A stretch of 64,000 bases of DNA from JACJWR01 sp964474045 (GTDB taxonomy: Bacteria; Actinomycetota; Actinomycetes; S36-B12; UBA10799): contig CAYYRC010000016.1 of assembly GCA_964474045.1 (NCBI GenBank), forward strand, positions 1 to 64,000, given 5' to 3'. Positions within the stretch are counted from its first letter, which is position 1. The number at the start of each line of letters is the position of its first letter. The translations under genes and the position numbers were made by a program. The notes under the pieces were generated by a model that saw only the letters and a list, made by a program, of their open reading frames with translations, made no database searches and was not told where the DNA came from. Of the stretch, positions 33,915 through 42,355 are shown piece after piece.

Positions 33915-35300
33915 ATGGCCGTCGACGACACCGTCCGGCAGCACAAGTACACGCTGACCGAGGACGAGATGCCAACGGCCTGGTACAACATCATCCCCGA
34001 CCTGCCGGAGCCCCCGCCCCCGCCACTGCACCCCGGGACGATGCAGCCCGTTGGCCCGGAGGACCTGGCGCCGTTGTTCCCGATGGCGCTGATCGAGCAG
34101 GAAGTCACCACGGAGCGCTACGTGGACATCCCGGGCGGGGTGCTCGACGTCTACCGGCAGTGGCGCCCCTCGCCCCTGTTCCGCGCCCATCGGCTGGAGG
34201 CGGCGCTCGACACGCCGGCGCGTATCTACTACAAGTACGAAGGGCTCTCACCCGCCGGCTCTCACAAGCCGAACACCGCCGTGCCGCAGGCGTACTACAA
34301 CGCCGTCGAGGGAGTCCGCAAGCTGACCACCGAGACCGGCGCTGGGCAGTGGGGGACGGCGCTCGCCTTCGCCTGCGCGCTCTACGGCCTGGAGTGCGAG
34401 GTGTGGCAGGTCGGCGCCTCGTACGACGCGAAGCCCTACCGGCGGCTGATGATCGAGGCCTTCGGCGGCGAGGTTCACCGGTCGCCCTCTGACCTGACCG
34501 AGGCGGGTCGGCGATTGGCCGCAGACCCGGCCAACCGCTCCGGCTCGCTGGGCATCGCGATCTCCGAGGCGGTCGAGGCCGCCGTCGCTGACCCGACCGT
34601 CCGCTACGCCCTCGGCTCCGTGCTCAATCACGTACTCCTGCACCAGACGATCATCGGCGAGGAAGCCATCCTGCAGCTCCAGCAGGCCGAGGACACGCCC
34701 ACCCTCATCGTCGGCTGCACCGGCGGCGGGTCCAATTTCGCCGGGCTGTCCTTCCCGTTCCTCCGCGAGAAGCTCGCTGGGCGCATCAACCCGCGCATCC
34801 TGGCCGCGGAACCGGCGTCCTGTCCGTCGCTGACCCATGGCAAATACGCCTACGACTTCGGCGACACGGCGGGCATGACGCCGCTGATGAAGATGCACAC
34901 CCTGGGGCACGACTTCGTGCCGGACCCCATCCACGCCGGCGGCCTGCGCTACCACGGCATGGCGCCGCTGATCTCGCACGTCTACGAGCTCGGCCTGATG
35001 GAGGCCGAGGCCGTACCTCAGACCGAGTGCTTCTCGGCTGCGGTGCAGTTCGCCCGTACCGAGGGCATCGTGCCGGCGCCGGAGCCCACCCACGCCCTGG
35101 CGCTGGCGGTCCGCGAGGCGCTCAAGGCCAAGGAGACCGGCGAGGAGACCGTGATCCTGACGGCACTGTGCGGTCACGGCCACTTCGATCTCGCCGCCTA
35201 TGACGACTTCCTCAACGGGCGCATGGTGGACGAGGCGGTCAGCGAGGCGCGATTCGCCTCGGCGCTGCGGACGCTGCCGGAGGTCCCGGCCGACGCCTAG
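33915..35300 (+). CDS. trpB: TrpB2-type tryptophan synthase beta subunit
   Basis: 461-residue PLP enzyme that joins serine and indole to make tryptophan. The Schiff-base lysine is K118 in the PAGSHKPNTA motif, and the phosphate-binding loop is CTGGGSNFAGL near 272-282. The N-terminal extension and the missing alpha-subunit contact features place it in the TrpB2 group, which often lies away from the trp operon and may work without TrpA. No other trp gene is nearby. ATG follows GGAGGAG at 33905-33911. Confidence 0.93.
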   Translation: MAVDDTVRQHKYTLTEDEMPTAWYNIIPDLPEPPPPPLHPGTMQPVGPEDLAPLFPMALIEQEVTTERYVDIPGGVLDVYRQWRPSPLFRAHRLEAALDTPARIYYKYEGLSPAGSHKPNTAVPQAYYNAVEGVRKLTTETGAGQWGTALAFACALYGLECEVWQVGASYDAKPYRRLMIEAFGGEVHRSPSDLTEAGRRLAADPANRSGSLGIAISEAVEAAVADPTVRYALGSVLNHVLLHQTIIGEEAILQLQQAEDTPTLIVGCTGGGSNFAGLSFPFLREKLAGRINPRILAAEPASCPSLTHGKYAYDFGDTAGMTPLMKMHTLGHDFVPDPIHAGGLRYHGMAPLISHVYELGLMEAEAVPQTECFSAAVQFARTEGIVPAPEPTHALALAVREALKAKETGEETVILTALCGHGHFDLAAYDDFLNGRMVDEAVSEARFASALRTLPEVPADA

Positions 35301-35353
35301 CACGCCCGTCCGGGGTGTCCTGCGGCACGGGCGAGGCGCGGAAGTGTGTCACC

Positions 35354-35944
35354 ATGCCGCTCATGCTCCCTGGATTCGGCGACTCCGCTCGTTCGGCCGA
35401 ACGCCGCCGCCTTGCTGCGGTGATGGTCGCCCTTTCTGCGGCTTTCATCGCCCTGGTCGTGCTGACGGGGTGCTCCAGCGGCGGCACTGCGACGTTGGAC
35501 AACACGACGTCGGTGGGGTCCGCTGCCAGCGCCAAGCCGAGCGGCAGTGCCAATCCTGCGAGCACTGCCAAGCCGGGCGGCACCGCCAAGCCATCGGCCT
35601 CGGTCGGCAAGTCCGGGGCCGCTGCGGCATCTGGCCAGCTGGCGCCGGCGAAACCCACGACCGCCCTGCCCACGGTTACGGTGTCGCAGCTGCCCAGGGA
35701 GGCACAGGCGACGCTCGCGACCATCGCGGCCGGCGGACCGTACCCCTATTCGCGGGACGGTGTGGTCTTCGAGAATCGTGAGGGGATCCTCCCTCGGCGG
35801 TCTTCCGGCTACTACCACGAGTACACGGTGACGACCCCGGGTTCCAGCGACCGCGGTGCCCGCCGCATCGTCACCGGCAAGGATGGTTCCCGCTTCTACA
35901 CCGACGACCACTACGACTCGTTCGCCGAGGTCGTATCGCGTTAG
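35354..35944 (+). CDS. Secreted/lipoprotein guanyl-specific ribonuclease (RNase Sa/barnase superfamily)
   Basis: 196 residues. A signal peptide with lipobox LTGC (C40) and a Ser/Ala/Lys/Pro-rich linker (about 41-105) precede a microbial RNase domain (about 106-196). Catalytic residues match RNase Sa-like enzymes: E156 in YYHEYTV, an Arg of GARRIV (R170/R171), and H186 in TDDHYDSF. It would cleave RNA after guanosine, outside the cell or in a target cell. ATG at 35354 has only a weak ribosome binding site; ATG at 35363 is an alternative. A barstar-family gene lies at 37845, one gene away. Confidence 0.87.
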   Translation: MPLMLPGFGDSARSAERRRLAAVMVALSAAFIALVVLTGCSSGGTATLDNTTSVGSAASAKPSGSANPASTAKPGGTAKPSASVGKSGAAAASGQLAPAKPTTALPTVTVSQLPREAQATLATIAAGGPYPYSRDGVVFENREGILPRRSSGYYHEYTVTTPGSSDRGARRIVTGKDGSRFYTDDHYDSFAEVVSR

Positions 35945-36091
35945 CAGCTGACGACGGCTGTGTCGCTCGACACCCCGGCGAGCCGCTCGTAGTAAGCACC
36001 ATGCGGGCAGCCGTACAATTCGTGTGGTCGGCGTTCGCGGTCGCCTGCAGACCACGGGGCAGGGCGCCCCGACAACCGGAGTCGGAGGACT

Positions 36092-37798
36092 ATGGCGCAG
36101 CAACCGAAGCCGGCGGTGGATGTCTCCGCCGCTCTGCTCGGTCGCGGCCTCCTGGCCGACTACGGTCATGCGCTGCCGGCCTGTGACCTGTCCAGGTTGG
36201 CGATGATGGCCGCGCCGGACCCCATCCTGGTGCTCGACGCCGGTGGCACCGTGCTGGCCGCCTCCGACTCCGTCGAGCAGGTTTTCGGCTGGTCCGTGGC
36301 CGAACTGGTGGGCGGTCCGGTGGCCGAGGTTGAGCCCGGAGACCGCGCGCGCGTGGCCGCGGAGGTCAACGCGGCGGTCGCCGATGGTGCCGACGTCGTC
36401 CGCGCGCGGGTGCGCCTCCGGCACGGGGATGGCGGATTGCGCTGGAGCGAGATGAGCGCCCGTCTGCTGCGCCTCGACGGCGAGTTGGACCGCACCGTGA
36501 TGCTGCTGCGGGACATCACCGCCCAGGTCCAGGCTGAGGAGGACCTGGCGGCCGCCGAGGAGCACTTCCGGTTGATCGCCGAGAACTCCTCGGACTTCGT
36601 GCTCCGCACGGACAATCTCGGGCTTGTGGAATGGGCGTCGCCCTCGCTCGAGCGCGTCATGGGCTGGCATCCGAACCAGGTCGAAGGGACAGGGGCAAGT
36701 GCCTGGATCGACCCCGAACATCTGCCGCTCGTACGGCGGGCCAACGCTCAGCTCAATGCGGGCCGCCCGGCCTCGCTGCGGGTACGGGCACTGCGCCCAG
36801 ACGGCGCATATGTGTGGTTGGCCGCCCAAGCCAGGCCGCTCTTCGACAATGGTGAGGTGATCGCGCACGTCAGTGGCTGGCGCGATATCAGCCAAGAGGT
36901 CCAGGCGGAGGCCGACCGGCGCCGGGTGGAGGATCGCTACCGGCTGCTGGCCGAGAACAGCTCCGATGTGGTGCTGCAGACCGACGTGGACGGCCGCATC
37001 GCTTGGGCGTCGCCCTCCGCCGCCACCGTGTTGGGATGGCCGTCCGAGTCGTTGTTGGGGCGCCGAATCACGGAATACGTGCACCCTGAGGACCTGCCGA
37101 CCGTCCGGCTGCTGGACAACGCGATGGAGCGCCCCCGGGAGAATGCGGGCGGCATCGAGGCGCGCTTCGCGACCGCGGCCGGCGGCTGGCGGTGGATGAG
37201 CATCGCCGGTCGTGCGCTCTACAGCGACGGCGGCGACCTCATCGGCGCCATCGACGCGCTGCGCGATGTGCACAACGAGCGTCGGGCCCGCGACGAGCTT
37301 GCCTACCTGGCCAGCCACGATGCGTTGACGTCCCTGCTCAACCGCGCGGCGCTGCATCGCGAGATGGAGCGCGTGTTCGCCACCGGCGCCCGCGACCTCA
37401 TGGTGGGAGTCCTGTACGTGGACATTGACAAGTTCAAGCCGGTCAACGATGCCTTTGGGCACGCGATCGGTGACGACGTGCTGGTCGAGGTGGCGGAGCG
37501 CATTCTGGCGGTCGTCCGCGCCAGCGACCTGATCGCCCGCGTGGGCGGTGACGAGCTGGTGGTTGTGACCCCCGGCATGCGCTCGGTCGAGGATGCGGAG
37601 TTGCTGGCCCAGAAGATCCAGTCCGCGTTCGAGCCGGAGCTCGAGATAGGGGAGCACCGGATCCGCATCTCGTTGAGCATCGGGGTGAGCGTGGGTCAGC
37701 CCGGCGACGACCCCGACGCCCTGATCGAGCTCGCCGATCGCGCCCAGTACCGGGCGAAGCGGCAAGGGCGGGCACGCACCGAGGTCGCCGCGGGTTGA
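36092..37798 (+). CDS. Triple-PAS, GGDEF-domain protein (diguanylate cyclase-like)
   Basis: 568 residues: three PAS domains in series (about 30-145, 150-275 and 280-400) and a C-terminal GGDEF domain (about 405-565). The active-site motif is GGDEL (residues 485-489) instead of GGDEF, which often still allows c-di-GMP synthesis. No membrane helix, so it is a cytosolic sensor. ATG follows GGAG. It sits between the RNase and barstar genes, 147 bases after the former and 46 before the latter. Confidence 0.9.
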   Translation: MAQQPKPAVDVSAALLGRGLLADYGHALPACDLSRLAMMAAPDPILVLDAGGTVLAASDSVEQVFGWSVAELVGGPVAEVEPGDRARVAAEVNAAVADGADVVRARVRLRHGDGGLRWSEMSARLLRLDGELDRTVMLLRDITAQVQAEEDLAAAEEHFRLIAENSSDFVLRTDNLGLVEWASPSLERVMGWHPNQVEGTGASAWIDPEHLPLVRRANAQLNAGRPASLRVRALRPDGAYVWLAAQARPLFDNGEVIAHVSGWRDISQEVQAEADRRRVEDRYRLLAENSSDVVLQTDVDGRIAWASPSAATVLGWPSESLLGRRITEYVHPEDLPTVRLLDNAMERPRENAGGIEARFATAAGGWRWMSIAGRALYSDGGDLIGAIDALRDVHNERRARDELAYLASHDALTSLLNRAALHREMERVFATGARDLMVGVLYVDIDKFKPVNDAFGHAIGDDVLVEVAERILAVVRASDLIARVGGDELVVVTPGMRSVEDAELLAQKIQSAFEPELEIGEHRIRISLSIGVSVGQPGDDPDALIELADRAQYRAKRQGRARTEVAAG

Positions 37799-37832
37799 GG
37801 GCGCCCTTCGGCGGCGCACCGACTTCTCCCGT

Positions 37833-37838
37833 TAGGGT
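37833..37838 (+). promoter_or_regulatory. Putative -10 box for leaderless barstar gene
   Basis: TAGGGT followed by 6 bases and then the GTG at 37845. It implies the barstar gene has its own promoter independent of the GGDEF gene. Confidence 0.4.
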
Positions 37839-37844
37839 GGGGCC

Positions 37845-38348
37845 GTGGTTGAGCACGCAGGCGCCCGGGCCGGGCGCGCCGACGGGGACCTGCGCACCCT
37901 GTTGCAGGCGCCGGAGTCGCGCGGGGTCCGGCGCTGGCCAGCCGGGGGGCACTCCGACGACATCGCGCGGGCTGCGTCCCAGCTGGGCTGGCGAGTCTAC
38001 CGCCTGGACACGCGGGGCATCGACGGCAAGCGGGCCGTCATCCGCCGATTCGTCGCGGACCTGGGGCTGCCCAGCTACACCGGTGGCAACTGGGATGCGC
38101 TGGAGGAGAGCCTGGGCGACCTGCCTGTCGCGGGGTCGGCCGGCGTCGTGCTCGTCTGGCGCGGCTGGCGGTCCTTCGCCGATGCCGATCCGGAGGCGAT
38201 GGCAGTCGCGAGCGACGTCCTGAACTCCGTCGCGGCGGAATGGGCGGCCGTCACCGGCTACGGCGTGGTCGCACTGGTGTCGGGACGCAAGGGCGCGCGT
38301 GCCCCCGACGCAGGGGACAGGTCCGCCGCCGGCATCGAGAAAGCCTGA
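37845..38348 (+). CDS. Barstar-family ribonuclease inhibitor
   Basis: 167 residues, cytoplasmic. The diagnostic barstar helix is SYTGGNWDALEESLGDLPV (about 77-95, with N82, W83, D84), preceded by the VYRLDTRGIDGKRAVIRRF strand-helix unit. Barstar proteins plug the active site of barnase-like RNases in the producing cell. The probable partner, the RNase at 35354-35944, is 1.9 kb upstream on the same strand. It is longer than classical barstar (about 90 residues) because of N- and C-terminal extensions. GTG start with a TAGGGT box 6 bases upstream. Confidence 0.87.
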   Translation: MVEHAGARAGRADGDLRTLLQAPESRGVRRWPAGGHSDDIARAASQLGWRVYRLDTRGIDGKRAVIRRFVADLGLPSYTGGNWDALEESLGDLPVAGSAGVVLVWRGWRSFADADPEAMAVASDVLNSVAAEWAAVTGYGVVALVSGRKGARAPDAGDRSAAGIEKA

Positions 38349-38471
38349 CTGGACCCCGGCGCCGGTTCATCGGCCCGCTGCGCGCGATTGCCCTCCACGC
38401 TCGGCGGATATGGGACTAGGGTGCTGTCGTTGGCGCAGCACCGCGTCGGCGAGATTGCCGAGGAGGCCGAT

Positions 38472-39071
38472 ATGAGCCAGGACAACTCCCCGCCCGAGCC
38501 CCCTGATCCTACGGAACCGGCGGTGCCGGCGGAGCCACCCGCGGCGGCTAGCCCGCCGGAAGAGCCGACGACCGTCGTCGGCGGCGGGGAAGCGCCTGCT
38601 GTCCCCCCGCCCCCGCCCCCGCCACCTCCGCCTGCCGCGCCGGTCGTGCCGGCTGCGGGTCCCGGCCCTGCGGCCGCCGCACCCACGCCGCCCACGCCAC
38701 CCCCACCCCCTCCGGGTGCACCTGCGGGGGGCGGCGGCTACGGGGCGGTCCCGCCGCCACCGCCGCCGCCAGGTTTCGGCGGGGCGCAGCCCGGGTATCC
38801 GGCCGGCTATCCCGCGGCGGCGGGCCCCTCCAACGGCATGGGCACCGCCTCGCTGGTGTTGGGCATCCTGGGAGTTCTCGGCTGCTGCACGTTCCTGTTC
38901 TCGATCCTGGCAATCATCTTCGGGGTGCAGGGACGTAAGAAGGCCTCACAGGGACTCGCGACCAACGGCGGCATGGCCACAGCCGGTCTGATCCTGGGCA
39001 TCGTGGGCGTCGTGTTCGGTCTCGCCTACTGGATCTGGGGCCTCTTCAACGCGGACTACAACTTCAACTAG
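38472..39071 (+). CDS. Proline-rich DUF4190-type membrane protein
   Basis: 199 residues. The N-terminal 125 residues are almost entirely Pro, Ala and Gly, including runs of 7-11 prolines, and are surely disordered. The C-terminal part has two membrane helices (SLVLGILGVLGCCTFLFSIL and GLILGIVGVVFGLAYWIWGL) in the DUF4190 pattern. Function unknown. ATG follows AGGAGG at 38461-38466. A strong terminator follows at 39082-39120. Confidence 0.8.
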   Translation: MSQDNSPPEPPDPTEPAVPAEPPAAASPPEEPTTVVGGGEAPAVPPPPPPPPPPAAPVVPAAGPGPAAAAPTPPTPPPPPPGAPAGGGGYGAVPPPPPPPGFGGAQPGYPAGYPAAAGPSNGMGTASLVLGILGVLGCCTFLFSILAIIFGVQGRKKASQGLATNGGMATAGLILGIVGVVFGLAYWIWGLFNADYNFN

Positions 39072-39081
39072 CCAGCTCGGG

Positions 39082-39120
39082 GGACGCTGCGGGCAGTTCG
39101 CGATCCTGCCCGCAGCGTCC
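39082..39120 (+). terminator. Terminator after DUF4190 gene
   Basis: Perfect 14-bp stem (39082-39095 and 39107-39120, GGACGCTGCGGGCA arm) with an 11-base loop, 11 bases after the stop. Confidence 0.75.
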
Positions 39121-39142
39121 TCGTGCACGCAGGAGGAATCCG

Positions 39143-40066
39143 ATGTTCCAGACGTTCCTGGGGCTGCCCACGCATGCGCTCGTCGTGCATGCGGCCGTCG
39201 TGCTCGTGCCGCTGGCGGCGCTGGGCCTGATCGCCATCGTGTTCATCCCCAGGCTGCGTCGCTCCGCTGTGGGATGGCTGGTCCTGCTGGGGCTCTTCGT
39301 CGCCGTCGGTGCGGCGTTCGTGGCCAAGGAGTCCGGCGAGGCGCTGGCAGAGCTGATCGGCGAGCCGCAGGAGCACGCCGAGATCGGCGACCTGGTGCCG
39401 CTGATCGCCGGGCTGATGCTGGTCGTCGGCCTGGTCTGGTTCTTCCTGGCAAGGCGGGACGATGGGCGCACCGGGACCTCGGGCACGGGGACCGGCCGTG
39501 CCCGGTCCCTCGCGGCCACCATCACCGGCTTCGCGGCCGTCTTCCTCGCCGTGTCCACCTTGGTGATCGTCACCTTGGCCGGGCACAGCGGTGCCGAGGC
39601 GGTCTGGGGCGGGCGCATGAAGGCGCTCACTGCATCCGGTGCATCGGCCAGCGCTTCGCCCAGCCCGTCGTCCAGCGGGTCTGCCAGCCCGAGTGCCTCG
39701 GACAGCCCGAGTGCCTCGGCGAGTGCCAGCCTGAGCCCCTCGGCCAGCCCGAGCGGGACAGCCAGCGCCAGTCGCGCTGACAGTCCCGCAGCGAGCGCAA
39801 CCGCAACTTCATCAGGCAGTGTCGGCGCCAACCGCTACACGATGGCCCAGGTCAAGGCACACGGCACCCCGGCGGACTGCTGGGCCGTCATCAACGGCAA
39901 CGTCTACAACCTGACCGCGTGGGAGAACGAACACCCCGGCGGAGCGCTGCCCATCATCGGGATTTGCGGGACCGACGGGACGGCCGCATTCGACGGCCAG
40001 CACTCCGAACAGACCCGGCCGAAGGACGAACTCAAGTCGCTGCAGATCGGTGTGCTGGTCCAGTAG
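39143..40066 (+). CDS. DUF2231 membrane domain fused to cytochrome b5-like haem domain
   Basis: 307 residues. The N-terminal DUF2231 region (about 1-150) has four helices and begins with the usual LPTHALVVHAAVVLVPLA. A Ser/Ala/Pro linker with repeated SAS/PSAS units (about 165-225) leads to a cytochrome b5-like domain with axial histidines H264 (NEHPGG) and H287 (GQHSEQ). It probably transfers electrons at the outer membrane face. ATG follows AGGAGG. This domain pair recalls membrane-bound b5 proteins in other actinobacteria, but the function is not established. Confidence 0.85.
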   Translation: MFQTFLGLPTHALVVHAAVVLVPLAALGLIAIVFIPRLRRSAVGWLVLLGLFVAVGAAFVAKESGEALAELIGEPQEHAEIGDLVPLIAGLMLVVGLVWFFLARRDDGRTGTSGTGTGRARSLAATITGFAAVFLAVSTLVIVTLAGHSGAEAVWGGRMKALTASGASASASPSPSSSGSASPSASDSPSASASASLSPSASPSGTASASRADSPAASATATSSGSVGANRYTMAQVKAHGTPADCWAVINGNVYNLTAWENEHPGGALPIIGICGTDGTAAFDGQHSEQTRPKDELKSLQIGVLVQ

Positions 40067-40090
40067 CGGCAACTCCCCGAGGGGCGTGGG

Positions 40091-41740
40091 CTACGACTTC
40101 GGCTGGACGGTCAGCGTGTAGGCCTTTCCGACGTCCTTCCCGCACTCGACGCTGAGCCAGCCGTCGGGCGAGCTCTGCGACGGTTGCACCACGTCCTGCC
40201 CGCACTTGACCTCATAGCCGCCTTTGAACCCGTACTCGGTGGGAACGAAGATGAGGTTCGGACCCTTCGTGTCGGCGTAGACGAAGTTGACGGTCAGCGT
40301 CTGCGAGCCCTGATCGAAGGCTGCCGACGTCAACTTGCCGCTGACGGCCTGCGGATAGGGCTGCGCCGTGGCGGCGGCAGCCTCGCTGCGCAGCACCGGG
40401 GTGCCGGTGCTGTAGTCGAAGAATCCCCAGGAGTCCTGGCTGTCCTCCTTCCAGAGCCACTGGGCGGTGCTGATGGCGTTCTTGTTCGTCTGGGCGTAGA
40501 TGGCGTTGATGGTGGCCTGGTACTGCGCGGCCTTAGGTGTGAATCCGAACTCCCCGAGCAGCAGCGGTGAGCCGAAGGCCTTGGCCTCGGCCATCGAGTT
40601 GTTGAGGTTGGCGGTGATGTCCGGGTCGTCCGGTCGCACGTTGGGGTAGCCCGCGGCAGCATCGCCGGGGGAGAAGAAGCTCTTGATGTAGAAGTGCGGG
40701 GCGTAGACCGTGCCCTCCGACGGCCATGGCACCTGCGCGGGCACGGTGGCTGTGTACGGCGGCTGGCTCGTCGATCCCGGCGGGATCGATGCCGGGTCGT
40801 TCTTCGCAACATCGGGCTCGAACATGATGAGCTTGTTCGGCAGCGCCGCGCGTACCGCCGGGATCGCCTTGGCGTAGAAGGCGTAGAGCATGTCGAGGTT
40901 CAGCTGCGGATCCTTGCCCTGAGCCGTCAGCAGGCTCTGGGCGTGGAGCAGCCAGGGTTCGTTGAACAGGTCGACGCCGATGACCGCCGGGGTGCCGTTG
41001 ACGGCCTCGGCGACGTGCGTGATCGCTGCGATGTAGTGGTCCTGCAGGCCCTTGCCGGCGACCTGCTCGTTGCGCCAGAAGGATGCGAACGCCTCATTCG
41101 TCTGCGTGGACAGCCGCAGCGGCAGCAGGTTCAGGCTGCCGCCCTTGTTGGGATCTGTCGGGGCCGGCGTGATCGCCCACAGCGGTGCGCCGTCCTCGCC
41201 GATCTCCTTGCTGTACGCGTCCTGATGGAAGTCGACGAGGACCTGGATCCCGCCTTGGGCGCACAGCTCGACTACGGACTTGATGCGGTCGAGGTAGGCC
41301 TGGTCGTACTGGCCGGGTGCCGGCTCGATCGCACTCCACTGCACGGGCAGTCGCAGCAGGTTGAAGCCGATCTGGCGCATCTGCGCGACGTCGGTAGCGT
41401 CCAGGCTGGGGATGGGCTCCAGCGGCTGGCGGCCGTCGGCGAAGCTGACGTCGAAGACGCCCTCGACGCGCGCGTTGACGCCCCGCAACAGCCACTCCCG
41501 GCCGGAGGCGTCGGTGATCCCGCAGGGATTCTGGGGTCGATTCTGCTCGTCGCAGTAAGTCTTCCAACTCCCGCTGCTCGCAGTCGAGGACGGGGACTGG
41601 CCGCTGCTCGCTGCACCAGTTGCCGACGAACCCGACGTGGCGCCGCCGCAGCCGGTGGCAGCGGACAATGATGCCGCGGTGAGCAGGGTCATGGCCGCGA
41701 GCTTCCGGGCCGCGGGGCGTCGAATGGTTGGTGATGTCAC
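40091..41740 (-). CDS. GH5-family glycosidase lipoprotein (endoglycoceramidase-like)
   Basis: 549 residues from GTG at 41740 (GGAGAAGG upstream). A lipoprotein signal with ATGC and a Ser-rich linker precede a GH5 TIM barrel. The two catalytic glutamates are in LFNEPW (acid/base) and LLLGEFGF (nucleophile), and LVDFHQDAYS is characteristic of the endoglycoceramidase subgroup. A C-terminal beta domain follows. The natural substrate could be a glycolipid or a polysaccharide glycoside. A longer in-frame start at 41785 lacks a ribosome binding site. Confidence 0.87.
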   Translation of the reverse strand: MTSPTIRRPAARKLAAMTLLTAASLSAATGCGGATSGSSATGAASSGQSPSSTASSGSWKTYCDEQNRPQNPCGITDASGREWLLRGVNARVEGVFDVSFADGRQPLEPIPSLDATDVAQMRQIGFNLLRLPVQWSAIEPAPGQYDQAYLDRIKSVVELCAQGGIQVLVDFHQDAYSKEIGEDGAPLWAITPAPTDPNKGGSLNLLPLRLSTQTNEAFASFWRNEQVAGKGLQDHYIAAITHVAEAVNGTPAVIGVDLFNEPWLLHAQSLLTAQGKDPQLNLDMLYAFYAKAIPAVRAALPNKLIMFEPDVAKNDPASIPPGSTSQPPYTATVPAQVPWPSEGTVYAPHFYIKSFFSPGDAAAGYPNVRPDDPDITANLNNSMAEAKAFGSPLLLGEFGFTPKAAQYQATINAIYAQTNKNAISTAQWLWKEDSQDSWGFFDYSTGTPVLRSEAAAATAQPYPQAVSGKLTSAAFDQGSQTLTVNFVYADTKGPNLIFVPTEYGFKGGYEVKCGQDVVQPSQSSPDGWLSVECGKDVGKAYTLTVQPKS

Positions 41741-41977
41741 GGAGCCTTCTCCCCTCGTGCGGCGGGTCTCCCCACTGCGGCTCATCTGCAGTCGCTAATG
41801 CGAAGGTAGCCGTTTGCCGGCGGTCGTGCCCGCGCTGGAAGGCAAGTCGTCGCCGTGGGCGTCGGCGAGTCAGCAGCGTCGCCGCGGCTGCGCTGCTACG
41901 GTGCGATCGTCAGACTCCCCTAGTGCGCCCCACACCCCGGTCACTCGACGTGCCGGGCCGTCAGAAGGATGAACACG

Positions 41978-42255
41978 ATGGACTACGCGGCAGACATCGC
42001 CCGTTACACCGATTCCGACGTCGACGAGGACAAGGTCACCGCGATCGTCAAGTACTGCGGCATCGCACTGCGCAACAAGGACTCCTCGCTGGTCTCGGCG
42101 GGTGACCCGAAGGAGCTCGAGACCGTGATCAACGGCTTCGCCGCCAAGAAGCTGGGCCTGGACAAGGAAGCGGCCACCGCGGCGGTGGACAAGGTCATGG
42201 AGACCATGAAGGGCAACCGCGCCAAGAGCCGGGTGACCGTGTACTACCTGCTGGC
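41978..42255 (+). CDS. DUF2853 protein, 3' end lost in assembly gap
   Basis: The 92 residues present are nearly the whole of this roughly 105-residue family: DYAADIARY at the start and KSRVTVYYLLA just before the gap. The fold is a small helical bundle of unknown function. ATG at 41978 is preferred over ATG at 41969 because AGAAGG at 41963-41968 is then well spaced. Probably only the last 10-15 residues are missing. Confidence 0.82.
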
Positions 42256-42355
42256 NNNNNNNNNNNNNNNNNNNNNNNNNNNNNNNNNNNNNNNNNNNNN
42301 NNNNNNNNNNNNNNNNNNNNNNNNNNNNNNNNNNNNNNNNNNNNNNNNNNNNNNN
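42256..42355. other. Assembly gap (100 N)
   Basis: Exactly 100 N, the usual placeholder for a gap of unknown size. It removes the ends of two convergent genes, the DUF2853 gene and the repeat-bearing amidase. Confidence 0.99.

Noticed and set aside
36000..36091. Possible cyclic-di-GMP riboswitch before the GGDEF gene
   Set aside because: The leader does not show the GEMM core sequence or fold.
38600..38780. Proline-codon-rich tract as a possible DNA repeat element
   Set aside because: It is the coding sequence of the disordered Pro/Ala region of the DUF4190 protein, without regular DNA periodicity.
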